From Acidobacteriota bacterium (lineage in GTDB: Bacteria > Acidobacteriota > Terriglobia > Acidiferrales > UBA7541): a stretch of DNA of 7,958 nucleotides. Below, in pieces: positions 1-5,863 of the stretch. How positions within the stretch are numbered: the stretch's first letter is position 1; each line of letters begins with the position of its first letter. The position numbers and the translations under genes are program-made. The notes below the pieces were generated by a model. It did no database searches. It saw only the letters and a program-made list of their open reading frames with translations, and was not told the DNA's origin. Location of the stretch: contig PKXT01000038.1 of assembly GCA_003133505.1 (NCBI GenBank), forward strand, positions 12,660 through 20,617. The letters run 5' to 3'.

Positions 1-2
1 GA

Positions 3-503
3 ATCACCCCGTCAGCCGCCGTTCGCCTGGTGAACGTAGCCCAGAGCCTTTTCGATTATGTGGTCATTGACTTCGGCGTGGCCTACTCCGCCCAATGGAA
101 AGCTGTGCTGGATATGGCACGAGCCATTCTGGTGGTCGCCGAGCCGGATGTGCCCGCGTTGTGGTCTCTCGAACGCCACTTGACTGACCTGGGCGCTCTG
201 GGACTCGACCGTCAGCGTCTGCACGTGGTTATGAATCGCTGGCAGCGCCGGGATGAAGAAGCCTTGCAAAAATTCGAAAAAAGCGCCAAACGCTCCATCT
301 TTGCCAGATTGCCCAATGATTTCGCCCAGGTGAATGAAGCCACTAATTTGGGCGCGCCGTTATCCAGGAATCATAACGACCCGCTTACCTCGAAGTACAA
401 GCAGTTGGCCGTGCAGATGGTTGGCGAGGCTTCTTCCGAAGTGGCGCCGAATGCCGCCCCGAAGCGTGGTAACAACATCATGAACTTATTTGGGAAGAAG
501 TGA
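3..503 (+). CDS. cpaE: TadZ/CpaE-type pilus localisation ATPase, C-terminal part (cut by left edge)
   Basis: The frame is open through the left edge, so only the last 166 residues are seen. No start is visible, and the GTG at 30 is internal. The segment begins near the second half of a MinD/ParA-like fold. It shows the hydrophobic strand DYVVIDFG (Walker B/A' region), then an AILVVAEPDVPALWSLERHL stretch and LHVVMNRW, matching the strand, 'VVxEPD' and 'VxNR' pattern of CpaE/TadZ proteins. The deviant Walker A and the N-terminal receiver-like domain of the family would lie to the left. TadZ proteins mark the site of Tad machine assembly at the inner membrane. The protein ends in NLFGKK. Its stop lies 7 nt before tadA, and the tadA Shine-Dalgarno overlaps the stop codon, so translation is probably coupled. 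Identification rests on this fold pattern plus the adjacent tadA-tadB-tadC genes. Confidence 0.88.
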   Translation: MTPSAAVRLVNVAQSLFDYVVIDFGVAYSAQWKAVLDMARAILVVAEPDVPALWSLERHLTDLGALGLDRQRLHVVMNRWQRRDEEALQKFEKSAKRSIFARLPNDFAQVNEATNLGAPLSRNHNDPLTSKYKQLAVQMVGEASSEVAPNAAPKRGNNIMNLFGKK

Positions 504-506
504 GGG
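502..506 (+). promoter_or_regulatory. Shine-Dalgarno of tadA (decides start)
   Basis: GAGGG overlaps the tadZ TGA stop and lies 4 nt before the ATG at 511. This favours that ATG over the in-frame TTG at 490 and suggests translational coupling with tadZ. Confidence 0.75.
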
Positions 507-510
507 ACTA

Positions 511-1800
511 ATGTCCGTAGCCGCACCTATTCGCCTTGATTTCGGCGCGCTGAAAGGCACCATTCATCGCAAGCTGATTCAAACGCTCAACCTTGACCGC
601 TTGACCCAAATGGATAGGGAAGCGGTGCGGTTTGAAGTGAGCCGCATCATTGAGAGTTTGGTGGTCGCGGAATCCACGCCTATGACATTGGCTGAAAGAG
701 AGCGCCTGTCCCAGGAAGTTCTTGATGAGGTCTTTGGACTAGGGCCGCTCGAACCGTTGCTTAAAGATCCGACCGTTTCCGACATCCTTGTAAATACCTT
801 TAAGAATGTCTATGTGGAGCGGGCCGGCCTCCTGGAGCACACCGCCATACAGTTTCGCGACGATGCCCACTTAATGGCCATCATTGACCGTATCGTCTCC
901 GCGGTTGGGAGGCGCGTGGACGAATCTTCGCCGATGGTGGATGCGCGGTTGCCGGATGGTTCGCGCGTGAATGCCATTATTCCGCCTTTAGCGGTCGACG
1001 GGCCGTGCGTCTCGATTCGCCGGTTTGGGCGCGACCCGCTTGGCGCGGACGATCTTATTCGCAATAAGAGTATTACGCCGCAAATGGTGGAGCTGCTACG
1101 CGGCTGTGTGAAAGCGCGGTTGAACATCCTGGTCTCCGGCGGCACCGGTTCGGGAAAGACCACCCTGTTGAACGTCCTTTCATCGTTCATTCCGAACCGC
1201 GAGCGTATCGTGACCGTCGAGGACGCGGCTGAACTGCAGCTTCATCAGGAGCACGTAGTCCGGCTGGAAACGCGCCCTCCCAATATCGAAGGCCAAGGCG
1301 CCATTCGCCAGCGGCAACTAGTGATCAACTGTCTGCGTATGCGTCCTGATCGCATTATCGTCGGCGAAGTACGCGGCGATGAGGCATTGGACATGCTTCA
1401 GGCCATGAATACCGGGCATGACGGTTCACTGACCACTGTTCATGCTAATACGCCTCGCGATGCCCTGGGGCGGCTGGAGACCATGGTGGCCATGGGCAAC
1501 CTGGGAATCCCGGAGAGCGCTACCCGCCGGCAGATTGCCTCAGCTATCCACCTTGTGGTGCAGGCTTCCCGCCTCAGCGATGGAACCCGGAAGGTGGTAA
1601 GTGTATCCGAAATTACCGGCATGGAGGGTGACACTGTCACCATGCAGGAGATTTTTGCCTTTCAAAAGCAGGGAGTGGGGCCTGACGGGGCGGTACTCGG
1701 CGCGTTCACTGCCACGGGCATCCGTCCCAAATTTTCGGAACGGCTGTCGGCGGCGGGAATTCGATTTCCGATGGAAATGTTTCAGCGCACCACGATATAG
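511..1800 (+). CDS. cpaF: TadA/CpaF pilus assembly ATPase (type II/IV secretion ATPase family)
   Basis: A 429-aa protein, normal length for CpaF. This hexameric cytoplasmic ATPase powers extension of the Flp/Tad pilus by acting on the TadB/TadC platform. All core motifs are intact: Walker A GGTGSGKTT (residues 210-218, Lys216), acidic Asp-box TVEDAAELQL (Glu237/Asp238), Walker B DRIIVGEVRG (280-289, Glu286) and His-box HDGSLTTVHANTP (303-315, His303 and His311). The N-terminal part (about 1-190) carries the family signature LGPLEPLLKDPTVSDILVN and VDARLPDGSRVNAIIPPL. The ATG at 511 is chosen because of the GAGGG just upstream. The in-frame TTG at 490 would add seven residues overlapping tadZ. 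TadA also drives fibril retraction in some Tad systems, and no separate retraction ATPase is visible here. Identification is very secure at family level. Confidence 0.97.
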   Translation: MSVAAPIRLDFGALKGTIHRKLIQTLNLDRLTQMDREAVRFEVSRIIESLVVAESTPMTLAERERLSQEVLDEVFGLGPLEPLLKDPTVSDILVNTFKNVYVERAGLLEHTAIQFRDDAHLMAIIDRIVSAVGRRVDESSPMVDARLPDGSRVNAIIPPLAVDGPCVSIRRFGRDPLGADDLIRNKSITPQMVELLRGCVKARLNILVSGGTGSGKTTLLNVLSSFIPNRERIVTVEDAAELQLHQEHVVRLETRPPNIEGQGAIRQRQLVINCLRMRPDRIIVGEVRGDEALDMLQAMNTGHDGSLTTVHANTPRDALGRLETMVAMGNLGIPESATRRQIASAIHLVVQASRLSDGTRKVVSVSEITGMEGDTVTMQEIFAFQKQGVGPDGAVLGAFTATGIRPKFSERLSAAGIRFPMEMFQRTTI

Positions 1801-1804
1801 AGGG
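1799..1804 (+). promoter_or_regulatory. Shine-Dalgarno of tadB (decides start)
   Basis: AGAGGG spans the tadA stop and lies 6 nt before the ATG at 1811. It rules out the much longer frame that runs back inside tadA. Confidence 0.75.
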
Positions 1805-1810
1805 CTGACT

Positions 1811-2776
1811 ATGGCTATTTTTATCGCGATTCTGATCTACCTAGCGGTGGTTATCATTCTTGTGGGGCTCATCGCCCTCAAGACTACCGCTAAGCAACAG
1901 GCCGCTCTCACGCGCCTGGAGTCGGTTGTGAAGGCCGAAAAACGCGGCGCCGGTTCAGTGGATTTGCGGCTCATCCGCGATGAGTTGTTGAGCGACGTTC
2001 CCGCTCTTAATCGGATGCTCCTAAGATGGGACTGGGCCACTCGACTCCGTCAGTTTGTTGCCCAGGCAGGAATTACTATCCGGCCAGGCAAGCTGCTGTT
2101 GATTAGCGGGGTGCTGGCTTTGGGTGCGGATCTCGCCGTTCAGCATTTCTACAACTATCCAGTGCTTGCGCCGCTGGCCGCGGTGCTGGCAGCCTTTATT
2201 CCGGTTGCCGTCGTTGCTTTCATGCGCTCGCGCCGCCTGCGATCTTTCGAGAAGTCATTCCCGGAGGCCATTGATCTTCTGGGCCGTTCCGTGCGTGCGG
2301 GCCATGCTTTCACCACCGGTCTGGAAATGATTACCACGGAACTGCCCCAGCCCCTTGCTGGCGAATTCCGCATCGCATTTGACGAGCAGAATTTCGGCCT
2401 GCCGTTGCGCGAGGCACTGCTCAATCTTTGTGAGCGCATTCCGCTGCTTGACGTGCGGTTTTTTGTTACCGCGCTCCTGGTCCAAAAAGAGACCGGTGGA
2501 AACCTGGCCGAAATCCTCGATAATCTTTCGCACGTCATCCGCGAGCGCTTCAAGATTCTTGGTGATGTGCGTACTCGCACGGCGCAGGGCCGGCTGACCG
2601 CTGGCATCCTGATTGCTCTTCCGCCGGCGATGATCCTAATGCTGCACGCTGTGAATCCAAGCTATATCAGTCCGTTATTTACCGATCCCAAAGGCGTTTA
2701 TATGCTGGGTGTCGCCGCCGTCCTGCAGGTAGTTGGCTCGCTAATTCTTTGGAAGATTGTGCGAATTGAAGTTTGA
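1811..2776 (+). CDS. tadB: TadB inner-membrane platform protein (T2SSF domain)
   Basis: A 321-aa polytopic membrane protein. An N-terminal membrane helix (about 3-23) is followed by a basic cytoplasmic linker (24-93), a helical pair (about 94-114 and 118-138), a T2SSF/GspF-like cytoplasmic helical domain (about 150-265) and C-terminal helices (about 262-278 and 297-317). The domain signature is visible as FPEAIDLLGRSVRAGHAFTTGLE (split: FPEAIDLLG at 150-158, then SVRAGHAF) and LLVQKETGGNLAEILDNLS near 212-240, both typical of TadB. TadB and TadC form the inner-membrane platform that couples TadA motion to pilin. The frame stays open back to 1601 within tadA, but the AGAGGG site places the start at 1811, 10 nt after the tadA stop. 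Lies second in the tight tadA-tadB-tadC run. Confidence 0.95.
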   Translation: MAIFIAILIYLAVVIILVGLIALKTTAKQQAALTRLESVVKAEKRGAGSVDLRLIRDELLSDVPALNRMLLRWDWATRLRQFVAQAGITIRPGKLLLISGVLALGADLAVQHFYNYPVLAPLAAVLAAFIPVAVVAFMRSRRLRSFEKSFPEAIDLLGRSVRAGHAFTTGLEMITTELPQPLAGEFRIAFDEQNFGLPLREALLNLCERIPLLDVRFFVTALLVQKETGGNLAEILDNLSHVIRERFKILGDVRTRTAQGRLTAGILIALPPAMILMLHAVNPSYISPLFTDPKGVYMLGVAAVLQVVGSLILWKIVRIEV

Positions 2777-2794
2777 GACAAGTGAAGGAACCGA

Positions 2795-3706
2795 ATGAAC
2801 TGGCAAATAGTTAGTGTGACGTTCATGGCTGCTACGCTCGTTATGCTCGCGCTGACCTATGCGTTCACGCCGGGCTCATTGGTCATTACCGAACGCTTGA
2901 GCAAGCTTTGGTTGCCCGCCGCTCACGAAGACAAGTTCGACTTTGGAAAAAAGCAGAAACAAAAACTGGAACGGCTACTTTCCGACATGGGGAAACTGCT
3001 GCCTTCCAAGGACGTGCCGAAAGTTCAGCGGATGATGATTCGCGCGGGATATCGCCAGCCCGAGGCCGTGATGGCCATGCGCGGCGCGAAGATCATTCTC
3101 CCGCCGGCATTTCTGGCCCTGATCTACTTTACCGGTCTCTATGCGTACAACCCCGTTTTCGTTCCGTTACTAGCGGGTTGCGCGGGCTTCTTTCTTCCCG
3201 ATTTCTGGCTCACCTGGAGAATCAAACGCCGCCAGCGCAAGATTCGCTCAGGTTTGGCCGATGCGCTGGACCTGATGGTGATTTGCGTGGAAGCCGGACT
3301 GGCACTGGATCAGGCGCTGCTGCGGGTAGCCCAGGAGTTGCGGATTGCCCATCCCGAACTGTGCGAGGAATTGGACCTGGTTAGCGCCGAAATGCGCCTG
3401 GGCAAAACCAGGACGGAAGCCTTGCGCGAACTAGGCACAAGGACAGGTGTGGACGATATAAAGAGTTTGGTGGCGATGCTCATCCAAACCGACAAGTTTG
3501 GCACGAGTATTGCTCAGTCTCTACGTGTTCATTCGGACGATTTGCGAGGGAAGCGTCGCCAGCGCGCCGAAGAAGCCGCTGCCAAGACCACAGTCAAGAT
3601 GGTTCCTCCCTTGGTTTTCTTTATTTTTCCGGCATTGTTCGTGGTGATTCTAGGGCCCGCGGTGATCCTGATCTCCAAGGAGTTTTTTGGAGTAATACAG
3701 AAATGA
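2795..3706 (+). CDS. tadC: TadC inner-membrane platform protein (T2SSF domain)
   Basis: A 303-aa protein and the partner of TadB. Predicted layout: membrane helix at about 5-24, cytoplasmic basic segment with MIRAGYRQPEAV (81-92), helical pair at about 98-117 and 121-139, T2SSF domain at about 152-270, and final helix at about 270-293. The diagnostic stretch is LADALDLMVICVEAGLALDQ (154-173), followed by EMRLGKTRTEALRELGTRTG and LIQTDKFGTSIAQSLRVHSD, both classical for TadC. The basic RGKRRQRAEEAAAKTTVKMV motif precedes the last helix. The ATG is preceded by GAAGGA (2784-2789) at 5 nt, and 18 nt separate it from the tadB stop. In the classical Aggregatibacter order, tadC is followed by tadD and the minor pilin genes tadE/F/G. 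Here it is followed by unrelated small genes. Confidence 0.95.
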   Translation: MNWQIVSVTFMAATLVMLALTYAFTPGSLVITERLSKLWLPAAHEDKFDFGKKQKQKLERLLSDMGKLLPSKDVPKVQRMMIRAGYRQPEAVMAMRGAKIILPPAFLALIYFTGLYAYNPVFVPLLAGCAGFFLPDFWLTWRIKRRQRKIRSGLADALDLMVICVEAGLALDQALLRVAQELRIAHPELCEELDLVSAEMRLGKTRTEALRELGTRTGVDDIKSLVAMLIQTDKFGTSIAQSLRVHSDDLRGKRRQRAEEAAAKTTVKMVPPLVFFIFPALFVVILGPAVILISKEFFGVIQK

Positions 3707-3735
3707 CCGGGCCTTGGGTTTGTAAGTGCAGGAAG

Positions 3736-3756
3736 CCGCTCTTCTCTCTGGAGCGG
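3736..3756 (+). other. Small intercistronic hairpin after tadC
   Basis: CCGCTC (3736-3741) and GAGCGG (3751-3756) are perfect complements around a 9-nt pyrimidine-rich loop. A T-G pair would extend the stem by one. No T-run follows (TAATTCTG), so it is not a canonical intrinsic terminator. It could be an mRNA stability element or an attenuator separating the pilus genes from the accessory genes. The stem is short enough to be chance. Confidence 0.4.
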
Positions 3757-3768
3757 TAATTCTGAGAC

Positions 3769-3774
3769 GAGGAG
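3769..3774 (+). promoter_or_regulatory. Strong Shine-Dalgarno of the 32-aa ORF
   Basis: GAGGAG sits 7 nt before the ATG at 3782 within ACGAGGAGAAAG. It is close to the ideal anti-16S complement and the best Shine-Dalgarno in the window, which argues that the tiny reading frame is translated. Confidence 0.75.
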
Positions 3775-3781
3775 AAAGAAC

Positions 3782-3880
3782 ATGGATGCAACTACGATTC
3801 GAATCATCGCCGGCATCGGCGCTATGTTGGTTTTGGGGGTGATCATCTGGCGGAGAAATAAAAAGGCCGCGGAAGAGTAA
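3782..3880 (+). CDS. 32-aa single-pass membrane microprotein (unrecognised)
   Basis: Codes for 32 residues: a short polar start MDATT, a hydrophobic helix IRIIAGIGAMLVLGVIIW (6-23) and a strongly charged tail beginning RRNKK and ending EE. This is the layout of a single-span membrane miniprotein, with the positive charges after the helix suggesting an N-out/C-in orientation. Support comes from the excellent Shine-Dalgarno at 7 nt, a clean TAA stop, and its place 75 nt after tadC and 55 nt before the DUF192 gene on the same strand. I do not recognise a family. It is too short and lacks the cleavage motif of a Flp pilin: there is no GxxxE-type prepilin site before the hydrophobic segment. A role as a small partner of the TadB/TadC platform or of the nearby membrane enzyme is only inference. 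It is easily missed by gene callers because of its size. Confidence 0.65.
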   Translation: MDATTIRIIAGIGAMLVLGVIIWRRNKKAAEE

Positions 3881-3894
3881 ATAGGGAACAGCCC

Positions 3895-3922
3895 TAGCGC
3901 AATTCTTAAACTCTTAGCGCAA
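3895..3922 (+). repeat. Direct repeat TAGCGCAA, two copies 20 nt apart
   Basis: TAGCGCAA occurs at 3895-3902 and again at 3915-3922, with matching flanks CC and CT. The start-to-start distance is 20 nt, about two helical turns, in the 55-nt gap before the DUF192 start. The arrangement would suit a regulator binding one face of DNA, or it may be a small duplication. No -10/-35 pair is clear around it. Confidence 0.4.
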
Positions 3923-3935
3923 GGCGGGGTATGCG

Positions 3936-4436
3936 GTGACCACCAATAATTCGAAGAACGTATACGTGTATAACTTGACCCGCGAGACTTTTCTGGCCAC
4001 CGAGGCCAGGGTTGCCGATGGCTACTTCAGCAGGCTTATCGGCCTGCTGGGCAAGACCCGGCGATGGGCGCGGGCCGGACGGGGACTCTGGATTGTGCCC
4101 TCACACGGCGTTCATACCATAGGTATGCTGTTCTCCCTGGATCTGATCTTTCTCGATCGCGTGAGACGGGTGGTTCACATTGAGGAATATGTGCGCCCTT
4201 TCCGCATTTCCAAGGTCAGTCTTAAAACGACCAGCGTACTGGAATTGCCGCCCCACACAATTTTTCGCACGGGGACCCAGGTGGGCGACGAATTGGAGGT
4301 GTCCCCTCTGGGCGGCGCGAATTTTCCTCCTCTCGTGAACCGGCGGCGGCGACCAGAGCTGGATTCCAGCGATACCACCAACGCCACGGAACAGCCCATC
4401 GCTTCCGGCTGTTCATTGATGAATTGTCAAGAGTGA
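3936..4436 (+). CDS. DUF192 family protein
   Basis: A 166-aa protein starting at GTG. An ATG five bases upstream is out of frame and hits a stop immediately. The upstream GGCGGGG is a modest ribosome site. Residues about 12-122 match the DUF192 (COG1430) fold: TEARVADGYFSRLIGLLGK, then GRGLWIVPSHGVHTIGMLFSL (as GLWIVPSHGVHTIGM, 50-64), LDLIFLD, an RVVHI strand, VLELPPHTI and GTQVGDELEV. The conserved 'GLL', 'HTIGM', 'D..FLD', 'VLELP' and 'GD.L' positions are all present. The family has no established biochemical function. There is no signal peptide, although many DUF192 proteins have one, so this copy looks cytoplasmic. The tail (about 125-166) is polar, low complexity and Arg-rich in part (VNRRRRPE), and it ends with two Cys. 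It lies on the tad strand and is probably in the same transcript. Confidence 0.88.
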   Translation: MTTNNSKNVYVYNLTRETFLATEARVADGYFSRLIGLLGKTRRWARAGRGLWIVPSHGVHTIGMLFSLDLIFLDRVRRVVHIEEYVRPFRISKVSLKTTSVLELPPHTIFRTGTQVGDELEVSPLGGANFPPLVNRRRRPELDSSDTTNATEQPIASGCSLMNCQE

Positions 4437-4519
4437 ACCGCCATTTGGATATCCTCCGTTTATCGCGCAGCAGACCATCCTTGCGATAGCCGGCGGAAGA
4501 TTCCAAGGCACCAAAGTAA

Positions 4520-4611
4520 CTTGAGCGGAGCCAGGGGACGGTGCGCATCTCCAACGGACGCGGCCCTCAACCCACATCCAGGAGAGTAGCCGCCCTCTGG
4601 CCCCGCTCAAG
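4520..4611. repeat. Long imperfect inverted repeat / RNA hairpin
   Basis: CTTGAGCGGAGCCAG (4520-4534) is complementary to CTGGCCCCGCTCAAG (4597-4611) at 14 of 15 positions. Pairing continues inward through 4535-4542 with 4589-4596, with one further A-C mismatch and two G-U pairs, giving about 23 paired columns. Inside, TCTCC (4548-4552) can pair with GGAGA (4581-4585), extending the rod. No T-run follows on the + strand and no A-run precedes it, so it does not look like an intrinsic terminator. It lies between the DUF192 and PAP2 genes, about 70 nt before the PAP2 start. It could be a structured leader, an RNase-processing or stability element, or a remnant of a palindromic repeat family. Confidence 0.6.
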
Positions 4612-4681
4612 AGCCGTTCCGTTGCCACCAAGGCCAAGGATGCCTTCGGGGTGATTTTAGATCGCTAGTGTCTTGAGTTTC

Positions 4682-5731
4682 ATGACTCTATTGCCACATG
4701 GCCGGCGATTGTTTGTGTTCCGCTTGGAAGACGCTATCGCTCTGACCTTTTTTCTTTTCTACCTCGGCGTACTGTGCTTATTGGGCTGGCAGGGGGCGCA
4801 CTCCGTCGGTCCAGCGACCCAAATGGTTCTGGTGGGGGTCATCGGCCTGTTCCTAAAGGAAGTGTTTCAGCAAGCTTGCTCTCGCCAGAAATATCGCGTT
4901 GGTGATGCAGGCCAGTGGAGGGAGTTTGCCCATCCTTATTGGCAAATTATTCGGGACTGGTCGCCCTTCTTAATCATTCTGGTAATGTACTATTCGCTGT
5001 ATGGCGATGCCACGCATTTGCTGGTGCACCATGATCGAGATGCATTTCTGATAGGGCTGGACCAGAAATTGTTTGGTTTCCAAGCCAGCGTGGCCCTGCA
5101 ACGTTTTATTTCTCCCGCACTGACTTCGTGGATGAAATTCAGCTATGGTATGCATCTTCTCTACATTCCCCTTGTAGCTGGTATTCTCTACGCGCGCCGG
5201 CCCCATGATCGATTCCGCAATATGATGTGCGGTCTGGTAATGGTGTGCCTGTTCGGCTTTTTAGGATATCTTTTCGTTCCGGCTGTCGGGCCGATGTTTA
5301 GCCTGCAGTCTCAATATACAGTTCCGCTGATTCAGCACAGCGCGCTTATCGGCCAGCAAGCCGCCTTCATGGACTTCGCCCGCATCCAGCGCGACGCCTT
5401 TCCCAGCATGCACGTGGCGATTTCTTTCCTTGTTTGGCTGTACGCCGCCTGGAATTCCAGGCGCTTGGGCTGGCTTTTATCGCCGCTGATTGTTAGTTTG
5501 TGGGTTTCCACCGTGTACTTGCGGTACCACTATCTCACCGATTGCGTGGCGGGACTGATTCTCGCGCCATTGTGCTTTCTGCTGGCCAACTGGCTATTCG
5601 CCAGATTTAACGAGATTAGGTTCGCGGTGCCCTGGCCCCAATTCGCCGGCGAAACGTATGGCCGTCCGGGCGCCTTGGGCTCCGCGTCCAATTTGAATCA
5701 GCACGCGGCAGGGAATTCACAGCCGCTATGA
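4682..5731 (+). CDS. PAP2_3 / Aur1-like membrane phosphatase or phosphotransferase
   Basis: A 349-aa integral membrane protein with about six to eight hydrophobic segments (roughly 16-35, 43-60, 93-110, 152-171, 182-201, 247-259, 263-280, 288-306). The PAP2/Aur1 catalytic motifs are present: LFVPAVGPMF (197-206) at the first-motif position, DAFPSMHVAISF (238-249) with catalytic His244, and YLRYHYLTDCVAG (279-291) with nucleophile-type His283 and Asp287. This matches the 'FPSxH' and 'RYHYxxD' pattern of the Aur1/inositol-phosphorylceramide-synthase-like branch rather than the 'PSGH' of simple PAP2 phosphatases. Active residues should face the periplasm. The substrate is unknown, but lipid phosphate hydrolysis or head-group transfer is the family expectation. 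The start is uncertain: ATG 4682 and TTG 4673 are both in frame, neither has a good Shine-Dalgarno, and a stop at 4658 limits upstream extension. The C-terminal 35 residues are polar and probably disordered. Confidence 0.87.
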   Translation: MTLLPHGRRLFVFRLEDAIALTFFLFYLGVLCLLGWQGAHSVGPATQMVLVGVIGLFLKEVFQQACSRQKYRVGDAGQWREFAHPYWQIIRDWSPFLIILVMYYSLYGDATHLLVHHDRDAFLIGLDQKLFGFQASVALQRFISPALTSWMKFSYGMHLLYIPLVAGILYARRPHDRFRNMMCGLVMVCLFGFLGYLFVPAVGPMFSLQSQYTVPLIQHSALIGQQAAFMDFARIQRDAFPSMHVAISFLVWLYAAWNSRRLGWLLSPLIVSLWVSTVYLRYHYLTDCVAGLILAPLCFLLANWLFARFNEIRFAVPWPQFAGETYGRPGALGSASNLNQHAAGNSQPL

Positions 5732-5738
5732 GTAGTCC

Positions 5739-5757
5739 ACGCAATTTGCATTTGCGT
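5739..5757. repeat. Dyad ACGCAA-N7-TTGCGT
   Basis: A perfect 6-bp inverted repeat with a 7-nt AT-rich spacer, in the 132-nt gap between the PAP2 gene and the ATPase start. The size and shape suit a dimeric regulator site. As a hairpin it would be short and lacks a T-tract. No convincing -10/-35 pair was seen beside it, so an operator role is conjecture. Confidence 0.35.
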
Positions 5758-5863
5758 AGTTGGATTGTCAACGCGTTTCATTCGGGTGCGTGGTCGGCAG
5801 ACGGCCAGCCCGACCGAACGCCATTCTTGGCGTCGCGCGCTGGCGCCACCGGCATCAAGTGAT

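Noticed and set aside
490..510. Seven-residue N-terminal extension of tadA from TTG 490
   Set aside because: It overlaps the end of tadZ and lacks a ribosome site. ATG 511 has GAGGG immediately upstream.
810..1190. 126-codon open frame on the - strand opposite tadA
   Set aside because: Arg/Ser-rich antisense shadow of a secure gene with no ribosome site or family features. The same applies to the - strand frames opposite tadB, tadC and the ATPase gene.
1601..1810. Long N-terminal extension of tadB inside tadA
   Set aside because: The extra 70 residues are an out-of-frame reading of tadA. The TadB membrane helix starts right after ATG 1811, which has its own Shine-Dalgarno.
2908..3384. 158-codon + strand frame within tadC
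   Set aside because: A different frame of a clearly conserved TadC, with Arg/Gly/Ser-rich composition and no start signal.
4222..4637. Overlapping - strand frames across the DUF192 end and the following gap
   Set aside because: Composition is Trp/Arg-rich and unlike a protein. The frames run through the long inverted repeat and no ribosome site was seen.
5765..5863. Upstream TTG/GTG starts for the AAA+ ATPase
   Set aside because: They would add an Arg-rich stretch unlike the family, and family-like sequence starts only near residue 26 of the chosen form. Not fully excluded.
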